From assembly GCA_963734575.1 (NCBI GenBank), contig CAVTHT010000004.1, positions 310,001 through 374,000 of the forward strand: a stretch of 64,000 nucleotides of DNA. The letters are read 5' to 3'. Below the pieces are notes generated by a model. The model searched no databases. It was not told the DNA's origin and saw nothing but the letters and a program-made list of their open reading frames with translations. The position numbers and the translations under genes were made by a program. Source of the stretch: CAIWHR01 sp963734575. Lineage in GTDB: Bacteria > Pseudomonadota > Gammaproteobacteria > Burkholderiales > Casimicrobiaceae. Within the stretch, counting starts at the first letter, position 1; the number at the start of each line of letters is the position of its first letter. This document shows, one piece after another, positions 55,779-64,000 of this stretch.

Positions 55779-57140
55779 ATGGGACGGGTCTTCGTGAGCG
55801 GCTTCGCCATGGCAGTGATCGTCGTGGTGCTGGCGGCGCTCGGCTGGCTCGTGTTCGGCGCATGGCCCGCCATCGGTGTGCTGGCGCTCGGCAATCTCGC
55901 GGTGATCGCGTATCACGTGTGGCACCTGGATCGCCTCACGCAGTGGGCGCGCGGACCCGTCGATGCCGCCGTGCCGGAAGCGCGCGGACCATGGCAGCCA
56001 GCGTTCGCCGCGCTGTATCGTCGCGTGCGCGGACGCGCGGCGTACCAGAGCGGCCTCGCCAACACCATCGAGCGCTTCCGCAGCGCCGCGGATGCCGTGC
56101 CGGACGGCATGGTGGTGCTCGACGGTCGATATCGCGTACGCTGGGCCAACCGGCGCGCGCAGGCGTTTCTCGCCCTCGATGCCCGGAAGGACACCGGCCG
56201 CCCACTGGCCAATGTCGTGCGGCATCCCGACGTGGTGCGCTATCTCGACCGCGCGGATTTCAGCGAGGCGGTGCTGATCGAGTCGCCACGCGAGCCCGGC
56301 CTCATGCTCTCGATCCAGGTCATCCCGTTCGGCGAGGACGAACGCCTGCTCATAGCACGCGACGTCACCAAGCTCGAGGCGGTCGAGCGCATGCGCCGGG
56401 ATTTCGTCGCCAACGTTTCGCACGAACTCAAGACGCCCCTGACGGTCGTCAGCGGTTTCCTCGAGACGGTGCGCGATCTCGACATCGACGATGTCACTCG
56501 CGAGCGCTACATGCAGCTGATGCAGGACCAGGCGCGGAGCATGCAGCGGCTGGTGGACGATCTCCTGACGCTGTCGGCACTCGAGAGCAATGGCAAGGCC
56601 ATCGCCGAGACAACGTTCCAGGTGGCACCACTCATCGCGGAGCTCGCTGCCGAAGCCCGCGTGCTGTCGGCCGATGCGCACCGCGTGGTCCTGGAGCAGG
56701 GGCCGCCCGCGCAAATGCTCGGCAACCGTGAGGAGCTGCGCAGCGCATTCGCGAACCTCGTCAGCAACGCAGTGCGTTATACCGCGCCCGGGGGCACCGT
56801 CACCCTCGCGTGGCGCATCGATGCCGATGGCACAGGCGTATTCAGCGTGAGCGACACCGGCATCGGCATCGCCCCGGAGCACATTCCGCGCCTCACCGAG
56901 CGCTTCTACCGCGTGGATCGCAGCCGATCGCGCGCAACGGGCGGGACCGGACTGGGGCTTGCCATCGTGAAGCATGTCCTGCTGCGGCACGACGCCGACC
57001 TCATCGTCAGCAGCCAGCCGGGCCACGGCAGCACGTTCACGGTACGGCTGCCACCGCATCGCGTTCAGGCCGGCGTCGAAGCCGACGTGCCGCCGGTCGA
57101 GCCCTCCATGTCGAACGTGCGCGCGCAACGAGTGGAGTGA
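55779..57140 (+). CDS. phoR: Phosphate regulon sensor histidine kinase PhoR
   Basis: Membrane kinase of 453 residues (431 in E. coli). Two N-terminal helices (AMAVIVVVLAALGWLVFGAW and IGVLALGNLAVIAYHVWHLD) with no periplasmic domain, as usual in PhoR. A PAS domain follows (DAVPDGMVVLDGRYRVRWAN). H-box RRDFVANVSHELKTPLTVVS with His215; N-box LVSNAVRYT; G1 VSDTGIGI; F-box ERFYRVD; G2 GGTGLGLAIVKHVL. It begins 13 bases after phoB and closes the Pho locus. Confidence 0.94.
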   Translation: MGRVFVSGFAMAVIVVVLAALGWLVFGAWPAIGVLALGNLAVIAYHVWHLDRLTQWARGPVDAAVPEARGPWQPAFAALYRRVRGRAAYQSGLANTIERFRSAADAVPDGMVVLDGRYRVRWANRRAQAFLALDARKDTGRPLANVVRHPDVVRYLDRADFSEAVLIESPREPGLMLSIQVIPFGEDERLLIARDVTKLEAVERMRRDFVANVSHELKTPLTVVSGFLETVRDLDIDDVTRERYMQLMQDQARSMQRLVDDLLTLSALESNGKAIAETTFQVAPLIAELAAEARVLSADAHRVVLEQGPPAQMLGNREELRSAFANLVSNAVRYTAPGGTVTLAWRIDADGTGVFSVSDTGIGIAPEHIPRLTERFYRVDRSRSRATGGTGLGLAIVKHVLLRHDADLIVSSQPGHGSTFTVRLPPHRVQAGVEADVPPVEPSMSNVRAQRVE

Positions 57141-57237
57141 AGCGCACCGATGTACCCGTGGCGCGCGGGAGGCATTCCGCGTGCGCGATCGGAAGACCTG
57201 CGATACCATCGTCCGCGAGCCCATCGGCTGAACGCAC

Positions 57238-59013
57238 ATGCCCCATCCCCTCTCCCGCGCGCGACACGACTGGTCCGCTCTCGTCGAAGCTGCACGGCAG
57301 TGGCCCGCGTTGAGCCGGCTTGGCGAGCAATCCGGCGACGAGGATCTCAACCTGCTGATGCAGGCGCCCGTGGCGGTGGCGTGGTGGCTGAGCACGTTCA
57401 CACCACACCTGCTGGAGCGTGCACACCTCGACATCCTGATCGTCGGCGTCGCCGGCGGCCCCGGCGCCGTGGATGGCGGACGACCCTATCAACTCGTGCC
57501 GCTGCTCCTCGAACGGCCGCAGCTTTCGGTGTCGGTCATGTTCATGATCGGCACTCCTGACGCACCGCTCGCACCCACCGTGGCGCACGTCCAACCGGCG
57601 ATCTCGCTCGAAGGGCACCAGAGCATCACGGCGCAGCCCGCAACGATGTTCGAGGGCACCCTTGCACAGTGGTGCAGCGCGCGGCGTGGCGCACCGCCGG
57701 ACGTGTGCCTGCTGCTGCACCCGGCCTTCGACGTGCGCAGCGATTTCTGGACGGGCCTGCGCCTGCTGTTGGAGAGCGGTGTACCGGTCGGCTGCTTCGC
57801 GCGCGGGCCGGAGAAAGTCGAGCGCGATGCCTGGCTCCTGCGCGCATACGGCTACGAGGTAACGCCGCAACCGCAGCCCAATCCGTGGGCACGGCGTCGG
57901 GCAGAGTCCGGCGGTCATGGACCGTGGACGGCGGTCGGGTGGCAGCTGCACCCGCGCTCCATACCACCGGCGGATTACCCGATCGACGAGGATCGGTTGC
58001 GCCGGGCGCGCGAGGCGCAGCAGTTCCTGGAATATGAATTCGAAGTATGGAATCCGCTGCAGTTCATCGGCCAGCTGCAACGCGTGGACGGCGATGACGC
58101 AGCGGCCGGCGCGCGTCTCGTCGGGTTTCCCGACCATCATGTGGTTTCGCTCGACACGGGGGAGGTGTGGGCACTCGAGCCGGATGGTCGCGTGCCGGTG
58201 GAAGGTGGCACGCGGCTGCCGCCGGAAGTGCTGGCGACGTATCCCGACGAACCAGCGCCGCCCTTCGAACGCCTGCTCTGGGCGGTGGAAACGTATCAGC
58301 ACGAGTTCCGGCCGCGCGAGTCGGCATCCCTCGAGCAGCGCAGCGAGGCGCAGCTACAGCAGCTGCATAACGCACTCGAGCAATCCTTGGGCGGGAAGGC
58401 GAGCGCCGACGAGATCGCTGCCTTCGCCGATTACTATCGTGGCGGTGCGGCGCCAACGTCCGCGACACCTGGCAGCGAGGCGCTCTTCGCCGCACTGCGC
58501 AAGCACGACTGGGAGCGGGCAGCCGCGATGATCGCCGAGCACGCAGCGCTCGTCGATGCCGAGGACGAGGACGGTCGTACGCCGCTGTTCCATGCGATCG
58601 CCGCGCGGCATCACGATCTCGCGCGCCGCTGGCTGGAGGCGGGCGCCAATCCGAATCACCTGGACCACGAGGGCTTCGCCGTGATTCACGACGTGGCCAA
58701 GCGCGACGAGGTCGAGCCCCTCGAGCTGCTGCAGCGTTACGGCGCCGACCTCGATCTCGGCACCGGTCTCGGCTTCACGCCGGCGCTCCTCGCGCTGCGC
58801 TACGGGTGCTGGTCCGTGCTGGGCTACCTGTTGGCACGACATGTGGACTTGCACAAGACGGTGCTCGCGGGCGCCTCGGTCGCCGACCATTACCAGCAGG
58901 TGAAACAGTTGCCGCGCGTGTTGCGTTCGGAAATCGACCGGCAGCTCGGCAAGCGCCACGTCATACCGATCGCGGTAGCGAGCGACCGTTCGGAACGCCA
59001 CGCGTCGCGCTGA
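57238..59013 (+). CDS. Large ankyrin-repeat protein with unknown N-terminal domain
   Basis: A 591-residue protein, probably cytoplasmic (no signal or membrane segment). The C-terminal third has degenerate ankyrin repeats: DEDGRTPLFHAIAARHHDLA, RRWLEAGANPNHLDHEGFAV, LLQRYGADLDLGTGLGFTPA and LLALRYGCWSVLGYLLARHV. The N-terminal part (about 45-230) has alternating strands such as HLDILIVGVAGGPGAVDGGR, YQLVPLLLERPQLSVSVMFM and PDVCLLLHPAFDVRSDFWTG, like the C-terminal domain of MSS51/MYND-type proteins; this likeness is tentative. A middle part (about 300-350) has PDHHVVSLDTGEVWALEPDG, an SMI1/KNR4-like strand pattern. It sits between phoR and tcuA, 17 bases before the latter, suggesting co-transcription with tcuAB. 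Confidence 0.7.
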   Translation: MPHPLSRARHDWSALVEAARQWPALSRLGEQSGDEDLNLLMQAPVAVAWWLSTFTPHLLERAHLDILIVGVAGGPGAVDGGRPYQLVPLLLERPQLSVSVMFMIGTPDAPLAPTVAHVQPAISLEGHQSITAQPATMFEGTLAQWCSARRGAPPDVCLLLHPAFDVRSDFWTGLRLLLESGVPVGCFARGPEKVERDAWLLRAYGYEVTPQPQPNPWARRRAESGGHGPWTAVGWQLHPRSIPPADYPIDEDRLRRAREAQQFLEYEFEVWNPLQFIGQLQRVDGDDAAAGARLVGFPDHHVVSLDTGEVWALEPDGRVPVEGGTRLPPEVLATYPDEPAPPFERLLWAVETYQHEFRPRESASLEQRSEAQLQQLHNALEQSLGGKASADEIAAFADYYRGGAAPTSATPGSEALFAALRKHDWERAAAMIAEHAALVDAEDEDGRTPLFHAIAARHHDLARRWLEAGANPNHLDHEGFAVIHDVAKRDEVEPLELLQRYGADLDLGTGLGFTPALLALRYGCWSVLGYLLARHVDLHKTVLAGASVADHYQQVKQLPRVLRSEIDRQLGKRHVIPIAVASDRSERHASR

Positions 59014-59029
59014 TCGTGGGCGGACTTCC

Positions 59030-60427
59030 ATGATCGACGTGCTCGTGATCGGCGGCGGCAACGCGGCCCTGTGCGCCGCGCTGAGTGCCCACGAGGCAGG
59101 CGCCTCGGTGCTGCTGCTGGAATCGGCGCCGAAGGACTGGCGGGGCGGCAACTCCGTGCATACGCGCAACCTGCGCTGCATGCACGACGCTCCCGAGGAC
59201 GTCCTGACCGACGTTTATCCCGAGGAGGAGTACTGGCAGGATCTGCGCAAGGTCACGGGCGGCGAGACCAATGAACAGCTGGCGCGGCAGGTCATCCGGG
59301 CATCGTCGCAATGCCGCACCTGGATGCGCCGTCACGGGGTTCGCTTCCAGCCCTCGCTGTCCGGCACGCTGCACCTGAGCCGCACCAATGCCTTCTTCAT
59401 GGGCGGCGGCAAGGCGCTGGTCAATGCGTACTACCGCAGCGCGATGAACCTCGGCGTGCAAGTCCGATACGACGCGCCCGTCGATGCGCTCGAGCTCGTC
59501 GATGGGCGCTTCGTTGCCGCGCACGTCGGCACTGAGCGCATTGCGGCGCGCGCCTGCGTCGTGGCAAGCGGAGGATTCGAATCGAATCGCGAGTGGCTGC
59601 GCGAAGCATGGGGTCGCAACGAACGGGGCGAATGGCCGGCCGACAACTTCGCCATCCGCGGCACGCGATTCAACATGGGCGTCGTGCTCCGCGACCTCAT
59701 CCAGCGTGGCGCCGATAGCGTCGGCGATCCTGCGCAGGGCCATTGCGTGGCGATCGACGCGCGCGCACCGCTCTACGACGGAGGCATCTGCACCCGGGTG
59801 GACAGCGTTTCCCTCGGCATCATGGTCAATCGCGACGGGAAGCGGTTCTACGACGAGGGCGAGGACTTCTGGCCCAAGCGTTACGCGATCTGGGGCCGTC
59901 TCGTCGCGCAGCAGCCTGGACAGGTCGGCTACTCGATCATCGATGCCAAGGCCATCGGACGCTTCATGCCGCCGGTCTTTCGTGGCGAAGAGGCGCCGTC
60001 GCTGCCGCAGCTCGCAAGCCAGCTGGGACTGCCGACCGCGACGTTCATGGCTACCGTGACTGCCTTCAATGCGGCGTGCCGGGTCGGAACTTTCGATCAC
60101 TCCGTTCTCGATGACTGTCACACGGAAGGCCTCACGCCCGCCAAGACGCACTGGGCACAGCCGTTGGACACGCCGCCGTTCCAGGGTTATGCACTCAAGC
60201 CGGGCATCACGTTCACCTATCTGGGCGTGAAGGTCGACGAGCGGGCCACCGTGCAATTCGGCGGCAAGCCGAGCCCGAATCTTTTCGCCGCCGGCGAGGT
60301 GATGGCGGGTAACGTGCTCGGCAAGGGGTATACCGCGGGCGTTGGGATGACCATCGGGACCGTGTTCGGGCGGATCGCCGGGGCATCAGCCGCCACTGCT
60401 GCGCGAGGACTGCCGCTTGCAGCTTGA
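59030..60427 (+). CDS. tcuA: FAD-dependent tricarballylate dehydrogenase TcuA
   Basis: Flavoprotein of the succinate dehydrogenase/fumarate reductase family, 465 residues. It oxidises tricarballylate to cis-aconitate in Salmonella. Dinucleotide fold MIDVLVIGGGNAALCAALSA; WRGGNSVHTRNLRCMHDAPE is the diagnostic TcuA stretch; VVASGGFESNREWLREAWG; FAD end ANLFAAGEVMAGNVLGKGYT AGVGMTIGTVFGR-like region with the closing GG pattern. It precedes tcuB with an 11-base overlap. The substrate assignment follows the family and the tcuB neighbour; a related tricarboxylate is possible. Confidence 0.87.
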   Translation: MIDVLVIGGGNAALCAALSAHEAGASVLLLESAPKDWRGGNSVHTRNLRCMHDAPEDVLTDVYPEEEYWQDLRKVTGGETNEQLARQVIRASSQCRTWMRRHGVRFQPSLSGTLHLSRTNAFFMGGGKALVNAYYRSAMNLGVQVRYDAPVDALELVDGRFVAAHVGTERIAARACVVASGGFESNREWLREAWGRNERGEWPADNFAIRGTRFNMGVVLRDLIQRGADSVGDPAQGHCVAIDARAPLYDGGICTRVDSVSLGIMVNRDGKRFYDEGEDFWPKRYAIWGRLVAQQPGQVGYSIIDAKAIGRFMPPVFRGEEAPSLPQLASQLGLPTATFMATVTAFNAACRVGTFDHSVLDDCHTEGLTPAKTHWAQPLDTPPFQGYALKPGITFTYLGVKVDERATVQFGGKPSPNLFAAGEVMAGNVLGKGYTAGVGMTIGTVFGRIAGASAATAARGLPLAA

Positions 60428-61592
60428 CGAACTGGTGCGCGACGCGAGCTCCTTCGGTCGCGCCACGCCCTTACGGATGCACATAGCGGATCAATCCGGC
60501 GCCGAACAGGAAGTCGCGCGGGTGATGCAGATCTGCAATGCCTGCCGCTATTGCGAAGGCTTCTGCGCCGTCTTCCCCGCCATGACGCGACGGCTCGAAT
60601 TTCCGCGCGGCGACGTGCACTATCTCGCCAACCTCTGCCACAACTGCGGTGCGTGCTTCCACGCGTGCCAGTACGCGCCACCGCACGAATTTGCCGTCAA
60701 CGTGCCCAAGGCGATGGCGGAAGTACGAGTGCGGACGTACGCCGAGTACGCCTGGCCTGTATCGCTCGGCGCACTCTATCGACGTAATGCATTGACCTGC
60801 GCCGTCGCCGCCGGGGCATGTCTGGCGCTCTTCCTGATCCTCGCGCTGGCGGGAAACGGTTCTCTGTGGCCTTCCCCGATGGCAGGCAACTTCTACGCCG
60901 TGTTCCCCCACAATCTCATGGTCGCCCTTTTCGCGCCGGTCTTCGTCTTTGCCTGCGTGGCACTGGGAATCGGCGTCACCCGTTTCTGGCGCGAGGTAGC
61001 GAAGCACGCGGCATCAGGCGAAGCGCTGCGCGAGGCCGGGCGCGATGCGCTTGGTCTCAAATACCTCGATGGCGGCCATGGCGAGGGATGCAACGAGGCG
61101 GACGATCGTTTCTCCTTGTGGCGGCGGCGATTCCACCATTTCACGTTCTATGGTTTCATGCTCTGCTTCGCCGCCACGTGCGTCGCTACGGTCTATCACT
61201 ATCTGCTCGGCTGGCACGCGCCCTACGCATTCGCCAGCGTCCCGGTGTTGCTCGGCACGGCCGGCGGTCTCGGCCTGGTGATCGGAACGGCCGGGCTGTT
61301 CTGGCTGAACATCCGTCGTGATCCGCGGCTCGCCGATCGCGCACAGCGTGGAATGGACCGCGGCCTGATCGCGCTGCTGTTCGTGGCGAGCGCGACGGGA
61401 CTTGCGCTGCTGGCGCTGCGCGATACGTCGGCCATGGCTGTGCTACTTGCGGTGCATCTGGGGTTCGTTGCTGCGTTGTTCCTGACGATGCCCTACGGCA
61501 AGTTTGCGCATGGCATCTACCGCTGTGCCGCTCTGCTCATGTGGGCGGTAGAGCGGCGACAGCCGAACCGATCGAGCCTGGGCTCGGAGTAG
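60417..61592 (+). CDS. tcuB: TcuB, iron-sulfur and heme b membrane partner of TcuA
   Basis: Membrane electron-transfer protein of 391 residues that reoxidises TcuA and passes electrons to the quinone pool. Two ferredoxin-like clusters: Cys40-43-46-50 (ICNACRYCEGFC) and Cys74-77-80-84 (LCHNCGACFHAC). Then about six helices, e.g. RNALTCAVAAGACLALFLIL, MVALFAPVFVFACVALGIGV, FTFYGFMLCFAATCVATVYH and VLLAVHLGFVAALFLTMPYG, with His in RRFHHFTFYGF as heme ligand candidates. Start TTG 60417 gives the normal N-terminus and overlaps tcuA; ATG 60477 is an alternative. tcuC (transporter) and tcuR are not in the window. Confidence 0.88.
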   Translation: MQLDELVRDASSFGRATPLRMHIADQSGAEQEVARVMQICNACRYCEGFCAVFPAMTRRLEFPRGDVHYLANLCHNCGACFHACQYAPPHEFAVNVPKAMAEVRVRTYAEYAWPVSLGALYRRNALTCAVAAGACLALFLILALAGNGSLWPSPMAGNFYAVFPHNLMVALFAPVFVFACVALGIGVTRFWREVAKHAASGEALREAGRDALGLKYLDGGHGEGCNEADDRFSLWRRRFHHFTFYGFMLCFAATCVATVYHYLLGWHAPYAFASVPVLLGTAGGLGLVIGTAGLFWLNIRRDPRLADRAQRGMDRGLIALLFVASATGLALLALRDTSAMAVLLAVHLGFVAALFLTMPYGKFAHGIYRCAALLMWAVERRQPNRSSLGSE

Positions 61593-61758
61593 GCGATACG
61601 TTGCACCAGCGGACGTCCGGAAGAGGGCCGCGCGCTGACGAGGTGCATTTGTCGAACCAGGCAGTGCACCCTTGTACAAGATCTTTTCAGGCAATGAGCG
61701 CAATGTTGAGACCTGCGCCACTCGGCCCCACAAGTTGAACCCTGGATCCCGGTGCGAA

Positions 61759-63252
61759 ATGACGACCGCCATTGATTTGCCACGTGTGCTCGTGCTGGGC
61801 GCGAGCGGATACGTCGGCACCCATCTCGTTCCGTTTCTTGCTGCGCGCGGCTTCCCCGTGCGCGCCGCGGCGCGACGGCGCGAGGTGCTGGAGGCATACG
61901 CATGGCCCGGCGTCGAGATCGTTGCGGCGGACGCGCTCGACCCGGAGAGCCTCGACCGTGCGCTTTCCGGAATCGACGTTGCGTATTACCTCGTGCACTC
62001 GATGGGCGCCGGGCCGGATTTCCCGCGCGTCGATCGCGAGGCGGCAACGAACTTTCGCGACGCTTCGGCACGTGCGAAGGTGAAGCGCATCGTGTACCTG
62101 GGGGGACTCCAACCGTCCGCCGGGGCGTCGGCGCATCTCGCGTCGCGCGGCGAGACGGGCACGATCCTGCGCGCGGGTCCGGTCCCCGTGACCGAGCTAC
62201 GCGCGGGGGTGATCATCGGCCCGGGCTCGGCCGCATTCGAGGTCATCCGCGATCTGGTGTTTCATCTGCCGGCGATGGTCACGCCGCGATGGGTCCGGTC
62301 ACGCTCGCAGCCCATCGCGCTCGACGACGTGCTGGAATACCTGGCGCGTCTGCCGCTGCTTCCGCAGTCAACGGGCGGCGTGTACGACGTCGGCGGTCCT
62401 CAAGTGCTGACGTACGAAGAGCTCATGCGCGAGTTCGGCGCGCTCGTCGGACGGCGTCCGTTCATCGTGCCGGTGCCCGTGCTGACACCGCGGTTGTCAT
62501 CGTACTGGCTGAATTTCGTAACGTCGGTACCGACGAATGTGGCGCGTGCGCTCATCGAAGGGCTCGAGCACGACGTCCTGGCCGATGACGCTGCGATCCG
62601 GGCGCTGATTCCACTGGACCTCAAGACGTATCGCGCAGCCGCCGAGGCCGCGCTCACGGCCGAACGCAGCACCGGCGGGGGCGGGGCGCTGGACCGAGGG
62701 GTCGATGCTTCACCGGCAGAACCGGCCGGACTTTGCGTTCTATGCGAAGCGCATGCACGGCGAGGCGGAGGCGAGCGCGTCCGCGGCCGACGTGTGGCGC
62801 GAGGTCACCGCCATCGGCGGCGCGAACGGCTACTACTTCCTCGACGCGCTGTGGCAGGTGCGCGGCCGTGTCGACGCGATGTGTGGCGGGACGGGGCTCA
62901 CACGCGGCCGGCGCGATCCGCACGATCTCCGGGTCGGCGACGCCGTGGACTTCTGGCGGGTCGTGGCGCTCGAACCGGGGCGGCGGCTGACGCTGCTCTC
63001 GGAGATGAAACTGCCCGGATCGGCAGCGCTCGAGTTCGTGGTCACGCCGCTCGCCGAGCGTCGAACGAAGATCGCGGTGACGGCGTATTTTCACCCGGCG
63101 GGCGTGCGCGGGCTTCTGTACTGGCATGCGATGACGCCGGCGCACGTGCTCATCTTCAGCGGGCTCGCGCGATCGATTGCGGCGCGCGCGGAGGCTGCGG
63201 CGCGCGCGGAGGCTGCGGCGGAGCCGGCGCGTCATCCGCGCGCGATATCTAG
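61759..63252 (+). CDS. SDR/NmrA-like oxidoreductase with C-terminal DUF2867 domain (frameshifted near 62697)
   Basis: NAD(P)-binding protein of the YbjT type. Rossmann start LPRVLVLGASGYVGTHLVPF, LAARGFPVRAAARRREVLEA, DVAYYLVHSMGAGPDFPRVD, KVKRIVYLGGLQPSAGASAH and VTELRAGVIIGPGSAAFEVI. After about residue 310, deletion of one G in GAGGGGTC near 62697 leads on to MLHRQNRPDFAFYAKRMHGE and the DUF2867 domain (GANGYYFLDALWQVRGRVDA, FWRVVALEPGRRLTLLSEMK, YFHPAGVRGLLYWHAMTPAH). The corrected frame has no stop before the two tRNAs; the stop taken here (63250-63252) is in the first frame, so another break near the 18-base tandem repeat is likely. Total about 490 residues. Reaction unknown. Confidence 0.78.
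   Translation: MTTAIDLPRVLVLGASGYVGTHLVPFLAARGFPVRAAARRREVLEAYAWPGVEIVAADALDPESLDRALSGIDVAYYLVHSMGAGPDFPRVDREAATNFRDASARAKVKRIVYLGGLQPSAGASAHLASRGETGTILRAGPVPVTELRAGVIIGPGSAAFEVIRDLVFHLPAMVTPRWVRSRSQPIALDDVLEYLARLPLLPQSTGGVYDVGGPQVLTYEELMREFGALVGRRPFIVPVPVLTPRLSSYWLNFVTSVPTNVARALIEGLEHDVLADDAAIRALIPLDLKTYRAAAEAALTAERSTGGGGALDRGVDASPAEPAGLCVLCEAHARRGGGERVRGRRVARGHRHRRRERLLLPRRAVAGARPCRRDVWRDGAHTRPARSARSPGRRRRGLLAGRGARTGAAADAALGDETARIGSARVRGHAARRASNEDRGDGVFSPGGRARASVLACDDAGARAHLQRARAIDCGARGGCGARGGCGGAGASSARDI
63179..63214 (+). repeat. Perfect 18-base tandem duplication
   Basis: GCGGCGCGCGCGGAGGCT occurs twice in a row, encoding an Ala-Ala-Arg-Ala-Glu-Ala repeat near the C-terminus of the SDR-DUF2867 protein. 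It lies at the place where the stop codon should come into frame, so it may reflect slippage in the genome or in the assembly. Confidence 0.85.
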
Positions 63253-63270
63253 GGCGGTCCGTAGCTATTC

Positions 63271-63344
63271 TGGAGGCGGGGGTCGGAATCGAACCGGCGT
63301 AGACGGCTTTGCAGGCCGCTGCATGACCACTCTGCCACCCCGCC
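63271..63344 (-). tRNA. tRNA-Cys (anticodon GCA)
   Basis: Complete 74-base tRNA with encoded CCA. Acceptor GGCGGGG pairs with CCCCGCC; anticodon arm CGGCC-TGCAAA-GCCG region gives GCA; T-arm GCCGG-TTCGATT-CCGAC. It follows tRNA-Gly on the same strand, 94 bases downstream of it, probably in one transcript. Confidence 0.96.
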
Positions 63345-63438
63345 CGGGGAGGCGATCCGCGGATCGCGGATGCTTACGCGCGAGTCCAACGAAAAGGGAG
63401 AGCCGCCGCGCGCACGACAGGGCTCTCCCTGGAAGAAC

Positions 63439-63514
63439 TGGAGCGGGAAACGAGTCTCGAACTCGCGACCTCAACCTTGGCAAGGTTGCGCTCTACCAAC
63501 TGAGCTATTCCCGC
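63439..63514 (-). tRNA. tRNA-Gly (anticodon GCC)
   Basis: Complete 76-base tRNA with encoded CCA. Acceptor GCGGGAA pairs with TTCCCGC; D-arm GCTCAGTTGGTAGAGC; anticodon arm CAACC-TTGCCAA-GGTTG gives GCC; T-arm GCGAG-TTCGAGA-CTCGT. First of two adjacent tRNAs, with tRNA-Cys next. Confidence 0.97.
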
Positions 63515-63561
63515 ATTGGACAGCCGCCAATTATAACCGACTTGGCCGCGCCGTCAAAACC

Positions 63562-64000
63562 TCAGCCCAGCACTTTGGCAATGGACTCGGTGACATACCC
63601 GATGTTGCGCGAATTCAGTGCAGCCACGCAGATCCGGCCCGTGTCGATCGCGTAGATCGAGTACTCGCTGCGCAGCTCGAGCACCTCGTCCTTGGTCAGT
63701 CCGGAGTACGAGAACATTCCCCGTTGCTGCAGCACGAAATCGAAGTTGCGCGCCGGCAGCAGCTTGCGCAGTCGCTGCACGAGCTCCGCACGCATGAGCT
63801 TGATGCGGTCACGCATTCCGCCGAGCTCCGTTTCCCATAGCTGGCGCAGCTCCGGCGTGCTCAGGACCGCAGCGACGATCTGGCCGCCGTGCGTCGGGGG
63901 ATTCGAGTAGTTGGCGCGCACGACGCGCTTCAGCTGCGACAGCACCCGCACCGCCTCGTCCTTGTCCTCGGCGATCACCGACAGCGCGCCGACGCGCTCG
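63562..64000 (-). CDS. Aspartate/aromatic aminotransferase, C-terminal part (cut by window edge)
   Basis: 3' part (about 146 codons) of a class I aminotransferase of the TyrB/AspC type; the 5' end lies beyond the window. The segment ANYSNPPTHGGQIVAAVLST and PELRQLWETELGGMRDRIKL, LPARNFDFVLQQRGMFSYSG and LTKDEVLELRSEYSIYAIDT GRICVAAL-like end with the substrate-carboxylate Arg (TGRICVAALN) are diagnostic. The PLP Lys would be upstream, outside the sequence. It uses PLP to move amino groups between aspartate or aromatic amino acids and 2-oxoglutarate. A tRNA gene lies 47 bases past its stop. Confidence 0.9.
   Translation of the reverse strand, partial: ERVGALSVIAEDKDEAVRVLSQLKRVVRANYSNPPTHGGQIVAAVLSTPELRQLWETELGGMRDRIKLMRAELVQRLRKLLPARNFDFVLQQRGMFSYSGLTKDEVLELRSEYSIYAIDTGRICVAALNSRNIGYVTESIAKVLG

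Overview
The window reads as a high-GC proteobacterial chromosome, most likely a betaproteobacterium (Burkholderiales-like). The grounds are the gene set (tcuAB, a PQQ dehydrogenase with cytochrome c, lexA/imuA/imuB/dnaE2, phasins, a complete Pst-Pho locus, a Pha/Mrp antiporter), GC-rich codon use, and a uniform style of AGGAG-type ribosome sites. This assignment is inference; no 16S gene is present. I see no CRISPR array, no insertion sequence and no phage gene.

Layout. 0-7 kb: a PQQ-dependent dehydrogenase with its cytochrome c, a small exported protein, a long-chain acyl-CoA ligase, an XdhC-type maturation factor, a DUF1059 protein and a single-domain LuxR regulator. 6.9-11.5 kb (minus strand): an arsenosugar-type cluster with a flavin disulfide reductase, a TVP38/TMEM64 membrane protein, ArsS, and a fused TIGR04283-TIGR04282 protein. 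11.6-14.7 kb: dnaE2 under a LexA operator. 14.9-23.2 kb: an M14 peptidase, a secreted phosphoesterase, an MFS carrier, a cytochrome b561-like/molybdopterin oxidoreductase pair, a sensor kinase and a 49-residue conserved protein. 23.2-27.3 kb: imuB, imuA, lexA and a DUF1853 gene; the lexA and dnaE2 operators are nearly identical, so the mutagenesis cassette is split but co-regulated. 27.3-29.9 kb: an alcohol dehydrogenase with a perfectly placed FNR-type site, a phasin and an SRPBCC protein. 30-33.7 kb: a translationally coupled trio of ANL-like enzyme, methyltransferase and glycosyltransferase of unknown product.

33.9-47.4 kb is a stress-flavoured block: dodecin, a phasin-like protein, three universal stress proteins, two Rnk/GreA-C-like proteins around a LysR gene, a stand-alone EF-G-C-terminal-like protein, and the mnhAB-C-D-E-F-G antiporter operon. 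It lies between a degenerate tRNA-like sequence at 34.2 kb and an intact tRNA-Leu at 47.8 kb. 47.9-57.1 kb: an orphan solute-binding protein, a CYTH-CHAD protein, and pstS-pstC-pstA-pstB-phoU-phoB-phoR behind a clear Pho box. 57.2-63.3 kb: an ankyrin protein, tcuA-tcuB and an SDR-DUF2867 protein. The window ends with tRNA-Cys, tRNA-Gly and the 3' part of an aminotransferase gene.

The most striking global property is that about twenty genes are broken by frameshifts while the protein on both sides stays well conserved. Where I could resolve the break, it is usually one surplus base. Breaks crowd into 8-22 kb and 36-47 kb; the Pst-Pho, lexA-imuAB and tcuAB regions are clean. I treat these as probable consensus errors and list the genes at their inferred full span.
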